Source: Pedobacter sp. MC2016-14 (GTDB taxonomy: Bacteria; Bacteroidota; Bacteroidia; Sphingobacteriales; Sphingobacteriaceae). From it: a stretch of DNA of 64,000 nucleotides. The DNA lies in contig NZ_JAJMPA010000001.1 in NCBI RefSeq assembly GCF_020991475.1, positions 310,001 through 374,000 on the forward strand, read 5' to 3'. The translations under genes and the position numbers were made by a program. The stretch's first letter is position 1. The number at the start of each line of letters is the position of its first letter. This document shows positions 26,919-35,968 of this stretch, piece after piece. The notes below the pieces were generated by a model. That model searched no databases. It saw only the letters and a program-made list of their open reading frames with translations, and was not told the origin of the DNA.

Positions 26919-28358
26919 TTAAAATTGGAAGTAAATAAATCCTGTCTCATTAGTTTGCATATACATTCCTATACAAAATATAATTATTGAATAAAAGCTC
27001 CACCTAAAAATTGGTCTCCAATTTGAACCAAAATTCTCGATAGCATATTTTCCTTCTCTGCCGATCCATTCAATTATCATAAAAATAACTAGAAGTATGC
27101 AGACAAGCTTAGGAACCTCATGTGGCATCCTAAAAATTTCTACCGAAAAGATGTTAGTCAAGTACTGAATTGCTTGGCTGACTGTTGCAGCCCTAAAAAA
27201 CACCCAAGCCAAAATGGTAAGTGAAAAGGTAAAAATAATCTGAAAAAACTCTTTAACTGAAGGCAAAAGCTTTCCTTTGGCCACAATTTCCATATTATTT
27301 CTATTTGTATTAAAAATTATAGACGGCATTATAAAGAGCGCATTAAGTGCACCCCAAATAATAAATGTCCAATTAGCTCCATGCCAAAAACCACTGACAA
27401 TAAATATTACGAAAGTATTCCTAATTTTCATCCACATACTACCTTTACTTCCGCCTAATGGAATATATAAGTAATCCTTAAACCACGTCGACAAAGAGAT
27501 GTGCCAACGCCTCCAAAATTCAGCAATATCTCTCGAGAAATAGGGAAATGCGAAATTTCTCAATAAGTCGATGCCGAACAATCTAGCTGTTCCAAGAGCT
27601 ATATCAGAATAACCAGAAAAATCACAATAGATTTGAAAAGTAAAAAATAAAGCACCAAGGAGCAACGTACTACCGGAATAGCTAGCTGAATGATTAAAAA
27701 TTTCATTTGCGTATTCTGCACAATTATCCGCAATAACAACTTTCTTAAATAAACCCCAAAGTATTTGTCTCAATCCATCTGCCGCATTAACATAATTAAA
27801 GCTTCTCTTTCTTTTTATTTGCGGCAATAGATGTGTAGCTCTCTCTATAGGACCGGCAACAAGGAGTGGAAAGAAACTAACAAATAGAGAATAGTCCACG
27901 AAATCCCTTTCCGGTGCTATCCTATTCTTATAGATATCAATTACATATGAAAGCCCATGAAAAGTGTAAAAAGAGATGCCTACAGGAAGAATAACATTTA
28001 GAGTCCACACGCTGGTTTGTAATCCCAGCTGGCTCATAGAATCTGCAAATGACTCCGCAAAAAAATTAAAATATTTAAATGTGGCTAAGAAACCTAGATT
28101 CACAATTATGCTAATCCAGAACCAAATTTTCTTCGCGACTAAGGATTTTGAGTCGTACATTTTTAGCCCTGTGTAATAATCGAGTAAAGTGGAGAAAATT
28201 AATAGAAACAGAAACCTGTAATCCCAGCAGGAGTAAAAGTAATAACTTGACACCAATAGAAGAACGTTTTGCATTCGTAATCTATCCTTCCCAATTAACC
28301 AATAAAGCATGAACACAACTGGAAGGAATACCGCGAAATTTAACGAATTAAATAACAT
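26919..28358 (-). CDS. MBOAT family O-acyltransferase (AlgI-like)
   Basis: Multi-pass membrane acyltransferase of the AlgI/DltB/PatA type, 479 residues. Seen: MLFNSLNFAVFLPVVFMLYW at the start, LPVGISFYTFHGLSYVIDIY, GPIERATHLLPQI, FQIYCDFSGYSDIALGTARL, RDIAEFWRRWHISLSTWFKD, YIPLGG and VIFIVSGFWHGANWTFIIWG, with the conserved catalytic His in FWHGANW. ATG 28358 is preferred to the TTG three codons upstream. It overlaps nothing and is followed directly by the SGNH gene. Together they probably acetylate the exopolysaccharide in the periplasm. Confidence 0.95.
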   Translation of the reverse strand: MLFNSLNFAVFLPVVFMLYWLIGKDRLRMQNVLLLVSSYYFYSCWDYRFLFLLIFSTLLDYYTGLKMYDSKSLVAKKIWFWISIIVNLGFLATFKYFNFFAESFADSMSQLGLQTSVWTLNVILPVGISFYTFHGLSYVIDIYKNRIAPERDFVDYSLFVSFFPLLVAGPIERATHLLPQIKRKRSFNYVNAADGLRQILWGLFKKVVIADNCAEYANEIFNHSASYSGSTLLLGALFFTFQIYCDFSGYSDIALGTARLFGIDLLRNFAFPYFSRDIAEFWRRWHISLSTWFKDYLYIPLGGSKGSMWMKIRNTFVIFIVSGFWHGANWTFIIWGALNALFIMPSIIFNTNRNNMEIVAKGKLLPSVKEFFQIIFTFSLTILAWVFFRAATVSQAIQYLTNIFSVEIFRMPHEVPKLVCILLVIFMIIEWIGREGKYAIENFGSNWRPIFRWSFYSIIIFCIGMYMQTNETGFIYFQF

Positions 28359-28886
28359 AAGACCCAATTTTAAATTTTAATGTCATGAGGATAAATTGTT
28401 AGTCCGGAAATTAAATAGCAGGCAATAGTAACAAAAAAAATACTCATATTAACAGAAAGGCTAAAATATAGTTATTAAAAATCCTCCTTAATCAAAGAAC
28501 AGCTTACTAGTTAAATACAAATAAATTGAAATATACAAAATACAACCTAAAAGAGAAAATTTGTCGCAATAAAACACAAAAAGATCATTAATATATACCA
28601 ACTAATTTATCTCATACTCAAAAAACAAATATATTTTTCGCATATTAGTCACGAAATACAAGATCAAAATCAATCTAGTCTTAAATCATATTTAATTTAT
28701 TAAATATGCAAAATCAGGATTAAATTAATAATTAGCATGTCTTTCGGTGAAATTTGGTTCTCATTTCATCGAAAACAGTAAAAAAAACTAAAGAATTTAC
28801 TCATTACATAAAGATAATGAGCACTGTAATTTTATTTTATGAGATCCCTAAAAATTTAAGAATCCTATGAGTAAAAAACACATTTA
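28359..28886. other. 528-nt AT-rich divergent intergenic region
   Basis: Lies between the MBOAT gene (minus) and the SGNH gene (plus). No ORF or RNA gene is seen. CAAATATA at 28627-28634 reads TATATTTG on the minus strand and could be the -7 box for MBOAT, with a long leader of about 260 nt. In such AT-rich sequence the match may be chance. No exact -7 box precedes the plus-strand gene. Confidence 0.5.
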
Positions 28887-29801
28887 ATGAAGCGGAAATC
28901 AATTAAACTCTTAAAAATAATCTTATTATCGACAATAATACTTATCTTAATCACTGAAATCTCTTTAAGATGGATAATGGGACTTGACAATGCTGTTTTA
29001 TATAGAAGAGATAAAGACTTTGAATATATACCAATTCCACAAGAAGTAGTCCGATTTGGAAAGCGAAATTTTTATAATGCTTACTCCCAGCGCAACGATA
29101 ACATCACAAGCAAAGATTCCATAATTATTGCAGGTTTTGGGGATTCAGTAATTAATGGTGGCACCTTGTCAGATCAAGATAGCCTGGCAACGACAAAGTT
29201 GACCAAGTCCTTATCTAAAAAGTATAAAAAGCCTGTTAAAGTTTTAAATATTGCGGCGGGATCATGGGGGCCAGACAATTGCTTTGCATATTTAAAAAGA
29301 TATGGGGATTTCAAATGTCAAAAAATCCTTTTGGTTGTGAGCTCCCATGATGCTTTCGATAATATGACATTTGAAAATCCCAACCAGATTGATCCGCGGC
29401 ACCCGGAAGAGCAATACAAATTAGCTGTTATTGAAGTATTATATCGGTATATCTTGCCGAAGATATTTGGTAAACACAGAACTTCAACCACGGAACCATT
29501 TTTCATAAATAAAAGAACAAAATCAACTCCATTTAACCCCGGTTTTAATAGCTTCTACAACTATTGTAAAAATAAAAACTTACCTTTTATAGTGTATCTC
29601 CATTCCGACACAAGCGAAGCTAAAAGAGGGAAATACAACGAACAAGGACAAATAATAATTAATTTTTGCAAAAATCACAACATAGATCTAGTTAAAGAAC
29701 TGGATTACAATATCCCCATAGATTCCTGTTATAGGGACCCAATCCATTTTAACGACCATGGCCAGCAAAAAATGTTTGAGATACTGGAAAGTAAATTATA
29801 G
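28887..29801 (+). CDS. Membrane-anchored SGNH hydrolase-like protein
   Basis: The 304-residue protein has one N-terminal membrane helix (about 9-29, LKIILLSTIILILITEISL) and an SGNH/GDSL-type domain: IIAGFGDSVINGG (Ser nucleophile), LNIAAGSWGPDNCFAYLKRY (Gly block), VVSSHDAFDNM in the Asn block position, and CYRDPIHFNDHGQQKMFEIL with the Asp-x-x-His pair. It is likely an acylesterase or transacylase acting on surface glycan. It is the only plus-strand gene within the EPS locus and is convergent with the acyltransferase at 29809. It is unrelated in detail to the SGNH protein at 25994. Confidence 0.78.
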   Translation: MKRKSIKLLKIILLSTIILILITEISLRWIMGLDNAVLYRRDKDFEYIPIPQEVVRFGKRNFYNAYSQRNDNITSKDSIIIAGFGDSVINGGTLSDQDSLATTKLTKSLSKKYKKPVKVLNIAAGSWGPDNCFAYLKRYGDFKCQKILLVVSSHDAFDNMTFENPNQIDPRHPEEQYKLAVIEVLYRYILPKIFGKHRTSTTEPFFINKRTKSTPFNPGFNSFYNYCKNKNLPFIVYLHSDTSEAKRGKYNEQGQIIINFCKNHNIDLVKELDYNIPIDSCYRDPIHFNDHGQQKMFEILESKL

Positions 29802-29808
29802 ATCATTA

Positions 29809-30864
29809 TCACCTTCCTCCTGTAATTAATTCATAAAATTTAGGAATAATAAGCTTAACCAAATAAGCAACAGTTAAAGCGGTGCTAATAGTCAATAATA
29901 TAGTTAAAACATACACAATTAATGTACCCGATTCAGTTTTTCCGACAATTGACAAGAGTGCTTTTTTATAAATCGTTAGCACAGGCTCATGAAAGGCATA
30001 TAGAAAAAAGGTAAAAGAAAAAACAGGATAATGTTTAGATTTTTGAAAATCTACATCCCTAAATAAAATATCATATAATGCCCAACTGGAGAAGACACCA
30101 AGCAAAACTCCGGTCTTCTTTAAGCTATTTAACAACAATGGATTTATATAGTCAAATTGAATCATAAGTTCCTTGCATAGCACAAAACTGACCCATAGGC
30201 CAACAAAGATGAATGACTGTCTCCCAAATTTAATTAGCAAAACTTTTTTCCATTCCATTCCAATATATGTACCTAATGAGAAAAACAAAATGGATTCATT
30301 ATTAACTACTACAAATTGATAGTTTAAGAACCAAAGAACAAAAAAAGCAATTAATACAAAATACTTTAAAGTCTTTATCAGATAGAATAGGATTGGGGAA
30401 AGTATCACTAAGAGCATTAGATCTTTTACAAACCACAACTGGTACGGCAGAGGATCTAAAAATATAACAGTTAATAGTTGTTTAATTGGATAGTCTTTAA
30501 TTAAAGACATATTTATGAAAGACCTGGAAAAGGGAATGGTCTGCAGCATAAAAAATACAAATAAGCCCCAAAGAGACCAAAAAAGATAAGGGATAAAAAG
30601 TGTTTTAAGTCGCTTAGAGATTTTATAATTAAAATCTTGAACTGTACCTTTTATGTTGAAAAAGAACAAATAACCAGAAATTAGAAAAAAGAGCGGTACA
30701 GTTACTCTTGCCAACCCGTCGCTAAAAAAATTCTGAATAAAATAACTGAAACTTTTATCCAGGCCAAATGTACCATTATTCAAATTATTGGCATGTAAAA
30801 CTACAACCATGACCATTAAAAAAAACGAAACTACTTTTAATTTTACACTTAAATATTCATTCAT
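29809..30864 (-). CDS. Acyltransferase-3 family membrane protein
   Basis: Predicted O-acyltransferase, 351 residues with about ten membrane helices. Seen: LMVMVVVLHANNLNNGTFG (His in VVLHAN), ARVTVPLFFLISGYLFFFNI, SKRLKTLFIPYLFWSLWGLF, PYQLWFVKDLMLLVILSPIL, and FTFFLYAFHEPVLTIYKKAL. These fit the WecH/OafA-like branch better than the SGNH-fused form. It is the last gene of the long operon that starts at 51960, 34 nt after the WcaI-like gene. AT-rich composition. Confidence 0.88.
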   Translation of the reverse strand: MNEYLSVKLKVVSFFLMVMVVVLHANNLNNGTFGLDKSFSYFIQNFFSDGLARVTVPLFFLISGYLFFFNIKGTVQDFNYKISKRLKTLFIPYLFWSLWGLFVFFMLQTIPFSRSFINMSLIKDYPIKQLLTVIFLDPLPYQLWFVKDLMLLVILSPILFYLIKTLKYFVLIAFFVLWFLNYQFVVVNNESILFFSLGTYIGMEWKKVLLIKFGRQSFIFVGLWVSFVLCKELMIQFDYINPLLLNSLKKTGVLLGVFSSWALYDILFRDVDFQKSKHYPVFSFTFFLYAFHEPVLTIYKKALLSIVGKTESGTLIVYVLTILLTISTALTVAYLVKLIIPKFYELITGGR

Positions 30865-30898
30865 TTTAATATCGAAATTTGTTATACAATTGACTAAG

Positions 30899-32137
30899 TT
30901 ACATTTTTAATTGTTGCATTAATTTAGCTAGTATGCTATCCTTATCCAGGTACTGCTTAGCGTATTCCCGGGCATTGAATCTCTCTTTAGTATAATCATT
31001 CTTACAGCATAAAACTATTGCATTCTTCAGCGAATCTTCATTTTCAGGAGGAATAACCATCCCCATTTCATATCTTCTAATGACATCACCCAATGAAGTC
31101 CCTGGATGAGCAGTGACCAAAGCTAAACCGCCAACTGCCAAAATCGTAGTCAACTTAGAAGGCATAACCAGATCACTTGCATCAGCCTTTTGCAGTACGA
31201 GGTGAACATCTGCTACATTAAGAAAATCATTAAATACCTCATTACTCTGTAACGGGAGAAAGGAAACATTATCAAGCCCTTTCTCTTTGCACATTTCTAT
31301 TAGTTTCTCTTTAAAAGGCCCTGTCCCACAAATTACAAATTTTATAACTTTCTCCTCTTTAAGTTGCTCAGCAATTCTAACCAGACTATCCAATCCTTGC
31401 TTTTCGCCGATGCTACCAGAATATAAAACGATCCTGTCATCCATCGAAAATCCCCATTTAGGCTTTAGCAAAGCTCGTTGTACTACGGGAAAATAATTAT
31501 GTATATCAACCCAATTAGGGAAAAATGTGATCTCTCTCGACCATTTATTTACGATCTGCCTGGTCATACCCTCAGAAATGGTACTTACATAATCTACACG
31601 TTTAAGAATAAATTTCTCCAATGCAAATAAGACAGAAAAAAGTCCATCAGGCAACATTTTCAGCTGCTTTGCGGCATCAACCTGGAGATCCTGAATGTGA
31701 TAAACGATCTTACCACCCTTAAAAAAGCGGTAAAAAAGTGCTAGAAAGCCAAGATGAAATGGGGGAGCAATGGAGAAAATCAGGTCATTCTTCCTTTTAA
31801 ACAGGAGCAGGAAGACTACAAAAAATGAACTTAAAAAGAAAGTCGCCTCATGGATTAAACGCTTCAATCCAGAGGGTGCTACCGGCACGTATAAAGGGCA
31901 CCTGTAGACTTTTAAATTATCGCTGAGCGTTTCCGTTTTATAAAAGTTGCCTGTATAAGGCTGTTGAACCTTCCAATAGGGATAATAAGGAAAACCGGTA
32001 ACCAAAGTAGTCTCATAATTGTGCTCTGCCAACCAGGACACCATTTCACCAGTATAACGACCAATTCCTGTAAGTTCGGGTGCAAAATTAATCCCCAAAA
32101 CCAAAACCCTTTTTTTTATTTTATTATCGTTTTCCAA
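30899..32137 (-). CDS. WcaI-like family 4 glycosyltransferase
   Basis: GT-B glycosyltransferase resembling colanic acid WcaI. Opening VLVLGINFAPELTGIGRYTG followed by EMVSWLAEHNY, then FPYYPYW, HIQDLQVDAAKQL, FPNWVDIHNYFP, IVLYSGSIGEKQGLDSLVRI, the donor-site FVICGTGPFKEKL, and MPSKLTTILAVGGLALV with the E-x7-E region partly replaced. The only start near the GT fold is TTG 32137, 10 nt after the previous gene; no in-frame ATG precedes it in the short gap. 412 residues is normal for the family. Donor specificity unknown. Confidence 0.9.
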   Translation of the reverse strand: MENDNKIKKRVLVLGINFAPELTGIGRYTGEMVSWLAEHNYETTLVTGFPYYPYWKVQQPYTGNFYKTETLSDNLKVYRCPLYVPVAPSGLKRLIHEATFFLSSFFVVFLLLFKRKNDLIFSIAPPFHLGFLALFYRFFKGGKIVYHIQDLQVDAAKQLKMLPDGLFSVLFALEKFILKRVDYVSTISEGMTRQIVNKWSREITFFPNWVDIHNYFPVVQRALLKPKWGFSMDDRIVLYSGSIGEKQGLDSLVRIAEQLKEEKVIKFVICGTGPFKEKLIEMCKEKGLDNVSFLPLQSNEVFNDFLNVADVHLVLQKADASDLVMPSKLTTILAVGGLALVTAHPGTSLGDVIRRYEMGMVIPPENEDSLKNAIVLCCKNDYTKERFNAREYAKQYLDKDSILAKLMQQLKM

Positions 32138-32147
32138 AATGATCCAG

Positions 32148-32984
32148 TTAATTTTTAATTTTCTCCTGCTTTAGCTCTTTGATCTTGCAATAAACCTGCG
32201 TAAAGTATGACATTTTAAGTATGGCAAAAGCAAGCCCTCTTGATCCATCTCTAAAACCACCTAATAAAAAAAAGCTCCCAAAAAAGTAAACAATTCCTAT
32301 AAAGGGGCTCTGCATCAGCCCATATTTGATTTTCTGCTTCCAGGTTAGTTTCTGATCCAGATCCGAATCCCCCAGCTTTTTCAAAAACCTGGATGCCTCC
32401 CAATTTGCATATTCAACATGCTTATTCACGTAGTGGGCGACACCCCTGAAATCAAGGTGATCAATCTTACTTTTAATCTTTCCAATCTCGCCAACCAGTA
32501 TTGGATGCTCATGGATCTCCATGTCAAGTTTGCTCCACTGGTCTTCATCTATTCGCTCATATTCGCCTGCCCCCACCCTAAATAAAGCGAGTTTATCCAA
32601 AGGATATCCTCCTTTAAGTTGTTTACCAAGAAAATAAATAGTGTAGTTTAGCCAATATGCTATTTTATCATCTTTCGCCAGTGCTGCTGCTAATTCTTCT
32701 TTAAAAGCAGGCGTCAAGTACTCATCAGCATCTAGAAATAAAATCCATTTGGTATTCGGGGTGTGGTTTCTTAAAAACCAGTTTCTCTTTTTGGGGAACT
32801 GTCCGTTCCAAGCAAAATCAATTACTTCCGCACCGAAATCTAATGCAATCTCTTTTGTTCTATCTGTACTACCAGAATCTATTAGAACAACTTTTGCAGC
32901 AAAATCCTTACCTATCGCCTCCAGGCAACCTGGTAAATTTCGTTCTTCATTTTTAGCAGGTATAGCAATTGTTAAGTCAATCAT
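32148..32984 (-). CDS. Family 2 glycosyltransferase (WaaE/KdtX-like)
   Basis: GT-A enzyme of 278 residues with LTIAIPAKNEERNLPGCLEA, VVLIDSGSTDRTKEIA, the motif FLDADEYLTPAFKEEL (metal-binding Asp-x-Asp), and a C-terminal pair of amphipathic or membrane-associated helices (YGLMQSPFIGIVYFFGSFFL). This architecture is seen in LPS-core enzymes of the KdtX/WaaE group and in EPS enzymes that act on lipid-linked acceptors at the inner membrane. It lies 4 nt after the WcaF-like gene in the main operon. Confidence 0.9.
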   Translation of the reverse strand: MIDLTIAIPAKNEERNLPGCLEAIGKDFAAKVVLIDSGSTDRTKEIALDFGAEVIDFAWNGQFPKKRNWFLRNHTPNTKWILFLDADEYLTPAFKEELAAALAKDDKIAYWLNYTIYFLGKQLKGGYPLDKLALFRVGAGEYERIDEDQWSKLDMEIHEHPILVGEIGKIKSKIDHLDFRGVAHYVNKHVEYANWEASRFLKKLGDSDLDQKLTWKQKIKYGLMQSPFIGIVYFFGSFFLLGGFRDGSRGLAFAILKMSYFTQVYCKIKELKQEKIKN

Positions 32985-32988
32985 CTCC

Positions 32989-33564
32989 TTAAATTGTAGC
33001 GGTATTCAAATCAGTAATAATTCTTTCTTTTAAAGGCTTAGCAGGATTTCCGGCACAAACCATCCAGGATGGCATATCCCTGATCACAACTGACCGTGCG
33101 CCAATTACAGCACCATCGCCAATAGTTACACCAGGATGTACAAATGCCTCTGCTGCAATCCAAACCTGCTCGCCAATTGTAATGGGTGCCGTAAGTAAAG
33201 GGAAACCTTGCTTGGTATAATCATGGGTACCGGCACATAGATAAGCTCCCTGAGATACAACTGCCCTTCTCCCTATGGTAATCTTACCCTGTGAATACAA
33301 ATTGGCACCGCTGCCAATGCCGCATTCGTCATGTAATTCCAGATTCCATGGTGCCCATATTTTAACACCGGGATATACATGAACGCCGTTTCCAACGTTA
33401 GCCCCAAATAACCTTAATAGAAAAGAACGCCAGCCATGAAAGGGACGTGGAGAAAATCTGAATAAAATTTGATAAACCAAACCCCAGACTAACCTGCCAA
33501 TTCTATTTTTTAGGGAAAAAGATGCCCCAACATGCGTGTCAGTATTCACTAATTCAGAATTCAT
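32989..33564 (-). CDS. WcaF-like acetyltransferase (left-handed beta helix)
   Basis: Predicted acetyl-CoA-dependent acetyltransferase of the colanic acid WcaF type. After an N-terminal segment with WGLVYQILFRFSPRPFHGWR come hexapeptide repeats: GANVGNGVHVYPGVKIWAPW, CGIGSGANLYSQGKITIGRR, the catalytic-type His in CAGTHDY, ITIGEQVWIAAEAFVHPGVT and IGDGAVIGARSVVIRDMPSW ending GNPAKPLKERI. 191 residues is normal. It is sandwiched between two glycosyltransferase genes with 2-4 nt gaps. Confidence 0.92.
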   Translation of the reverse strand: MNSELVNTDTHVGASFSLKNRIGRLVWGLVYQILFRFSPRPFHGWRSFLLRLFGANVGNGVHVYPGVKIWAPWNLELHDECGIGSGANLYSQGKITIGRRAVVSQGAYLCAGTHDYTKQGFPLLTAPITIGEQVWIAAEAFVHPGVTIGDGAVIGARSVVIRDMPSWMVCAGNPAKPLKERIITDLNTATI

Positions 33565-33566
33565 AC

Positions 33567-34721
33567 CTATTTTATCACCTCAAATAAACGATCAGCTGCT
33601 TTTTTAACAGAAAAACACGCATTAAATGTGTCTTTAGCAAAAATACGCATATCTTTTTTTTCTTTATCTGTTTTCTCAATCCAATTTTTCAGCATACTAT
33701 AAGTTCCTTCTTCGGTATCTGCGCCGATGACGCCTGCCTTCCCCATTTCAATTTCTTTCCAAATGTTTACCTGATCGGAAATTAAAACTGGTGTAGTACA
33801 AGCCAGCGCTTCTACAACCGCAATTCCAAAATTCTCCTGATGACTTGGTAATACAAACGCTTCTGCTCCATAAAAAGCCCCCCATTTAGCATCTCCAGTT
33901 AACATACCAGGAAAAATTATATTTTTATAACCGCCCACCAAAGTAATAATATCAGTCCCAAATTTGGAATCCAAACCTGGTCCGGCGATAACTAATGTTG
34001 GCAGTTGAACTTTTTCCTCAGATAATTTCAAATAAGCTTTTACTAAAAGATCTACGCCCTTTTTCTCATCTATTCTACCCAGAAACAGTAAAAAATCGCT
34101 TACAGAATATCCCAGTATTCTTTCAAGTGCAATCTTCATCCCTTCGTTAAATGCAGGAGGTGTCTCCACACCTAAGCCAACTACATGTCGGGTTTTTGGA
34201 TGGTAGCCTGTAAATGTTTGCGAGGCTAAATTCATTTCAGATTCACAGGTAAACAACATACCTGTGGATCCGTTGATAACATTTTTCTCTACCAGTTTCC
34301 AAAAAACCCAATTTCTTACAGCTTTTATCTTTCTTCCTTTTGCCCGCTGAAAATAAGGGTCAAGCATCCCATGTGGCATTACAAAAAGCTTTATCCTATC
34401 ATTTTTCAAGCTCTTAAAAGCTTTATAAGTTGCAAAAGTATGGTATTGCCAAAGGCCATGGATAATTAGCACATCAAAATCGTTGATATGATTTGTAAGC
34501 CATTCAAACAGCAGTGTCGAATATCTCCAGGGAGTTTTAGTTGGTCCTAAAGCATGAGCCTTAAATGGCAGCTCTCTTAAGAAAAAGCTAGAGGGATCGT
34601 TGAGACAGGCTACCTCATTTATCACATCAAATGTACTTAAACCAGCAATCATCGTTTTAATTGCCTGGGTTACCCCGCCCTCTTTTGGGTCAATACTGGA
34701 GACAATATGAAGTACTCTCAT
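33567..34721 (-). CDS. Family 4 glycosyltransferase
   Basis: GT-B enzyme, 384 residues. Seen: VLHIVSSIDPKEGGVTQAIK at the start, IIHGLWQYHTFATY, FVMPHGMLDPYFQRAKGRK, LFLGRIDEKKGVDLLVKAYL, LVIAGPGLDSKFG and the donor-site E-x7-E region FVLPSHQENFGIAVVEALAC. The PHGMLDP motif is common in EPS enzymes of this group. It lies 2 nt before the WcaF-like gene in the main operon. Sugar specificity cannot be told. Confidence 0.92.
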   Translation of the reverse strand: MRVLHIVSSIDPKEGGVTQAIKTMIAGLSTFDVINEVACLNDPSSFFLRELPFKAHALGPTKTPWRYSTLLFEWLTNHINDFDVLIIHGLWQYHTFATYKAFKSLKNDRIKLFVMPHGMLDPYFQRAKGRKIKAVRNWVFWKLVEKNVINGSTGMLFTCESEMNLASQTFTGYHPKTRHVVGLGVETPPAFNEGMKIALERILGYSVSDFLLFLGRIDEKKGVDLLVKAYLKLSEEKVQLPTLVIAGPGLDSKFGTDIITLVGGYKNIIFPGMLTGDAKWGAFYGAEAFVLPSHQENFGIAVVEALACTTPVLISDQVNIWKEIEMGKAGVIGADTEEGTYSMLKNWIEKTDKEKKDMRIFAKDTFNACFSVKKAADRLFEVIK

Positions 34722-34741
34722 TTTCTTATTTTTATCTATTT

Positions 34742-35920
34742 TTATGACGAGGTGTTCTGATTCAATACCTGGATGTATATTTCTTCAATTTCATCCAGGG
34801 CCTTTTCTAAATCAAAACGTGCTACGTTTGTCTTATTTAATAACTGATGTTGATCAAATTCTTCCTCGCTTAAATTCAATATAGTCTCTAAAACACCAGC
34901 TGACTTAGTAGCCCAGTTTTCTTTGTCAACTTCTTCAAATGGCATCCTGTCTATCAAAAAGGCAGCATCGCCGGCTACTTCTGTCATTGGTGCTTCATTT
35001 GTTGTAATGACCAACGTTCCCGAAGCCATAGCTTCGGCTATAGGCCAGCCAAAGCCCTCCGCAAGAGAAGGAAAGATAAAAACCGTAGCGCCCGAATAAG
35101 CAATTTGTACATCATCATTTCCAGCACCAGAATATATAAAAATATCTTTAGCATACGCAGAATTCGTAATCGCCTTTAACAAACTGCCGTCTGGTTCTTC
35201 TCCTACCAACAGAAGAGGCAGTTCTTTTCCGGACAATTTTCTCCACGAATCATAAATAGCAACTACCCCACCCCGGTTTTTATACCATTGATTACCACCA
35301 ACATGCAAAATATATCCCATGCTTAAATCAGCACCTAACTTGGTTTGAAGTTCTTTTCTGGACGAGACTTTTGACAAAGGTTTAAATGACTTATCTAATC
35401 CATTATACACAACTTCTGAAATATCAGGCAGCTCTTCCAGGAACTCTTCCAGATCTATTTTAGTCCTTTTAGAAACAGATATAAAGTTCCTTCCTTGCGA
35501 GTAGCCATTTCGAATGTATTGCTGGTACTTGATACCGGTGTAAGAGGTTAAATTCTCCGCAATTTGTCCTAACGCGGACCGTTGAGCCAGAAAATCATGG
35601 CAATGAATTACATGAGGCATTTTATTAATCAAAGGAACATATGGACCTAAGGCATGGTCTGTAATAACATATAGGACCTCTTCCTCTGCAGATAATTGCT
35701 TTAAACGTCTGCGAACTACTAAGGGAAATGCCAGATATTGATCCAAATAACCCAACCACTTTTTGACCCCTTTAACTTTTAACTTTAAAAAGTATGGCTC
35801 TGGTCGCCAAATCTCCACTTTATGTCCGCGCGCCTTCATACCGTCAGACAACATGTTGGCGAAACGCAACATACTTTGTGATCCTAAAAACAAGGGATGT
35901 GAAAAAAAAACGATTTTCAT
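34742..35920 (-). CDS. Family 4 glycosyltransferase
   Basis: GT-B enzyme of 392 residues: IVFFSHPLFLGSQSMLRFAN at the start, HVIHCHDFLAQRSALG, VVYNGLDKSFKPL, GYILHVGGNQWYKNRGGVVA (the strand that opens the C-terminal domain), and FIFPSLAEGFGWPIAEAMAS with the conserved E-x7-E. The NQWYKNR segment is typical of GT4 enzymes in Bacteroidota EPS loci. It follows the polymerase gene by 48 nt. Confidence 0.92.
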   Translation of the reverse strand: MKIVFFSHPLFLGSQSMLRFANMLSDGMKARGHKVEIWRPEPYFLKLKVKGVKKWLGYLDQYLAFPLVVRRRLKQLSAEEEVLYVITDHALGPYVPLINKMPHVIHCHDFLAQRSALGQIAENLTSYTGIKYQQYIRNGYSQGRNFISVSKRTKIDLEEFLEELPDISEVVYNGLDKSFKPLSKVSSRKELQTKLGADLSMGYILHVGGNQWYKNRGGVVAIYDSWRKLSGKELPLLLVGEEPDGSLLKAITNSAYAKDIFIYSGAGNDDVQIAYSGATVFIFPSLAEGFGWPIAEAMASGTLVITTNEAPMTEVAGDAAFLIDRMPFEEVDKENWATKSAGVLETILNLSEEEFDQHQLLNKTNVARFDLEKALDEIEEIYIQVLNQNTSS

Positions 35921-35968
35921 AACAATATCTATTTAAAAACCTCAATTAATATTAGTCCACTGTCTCCG

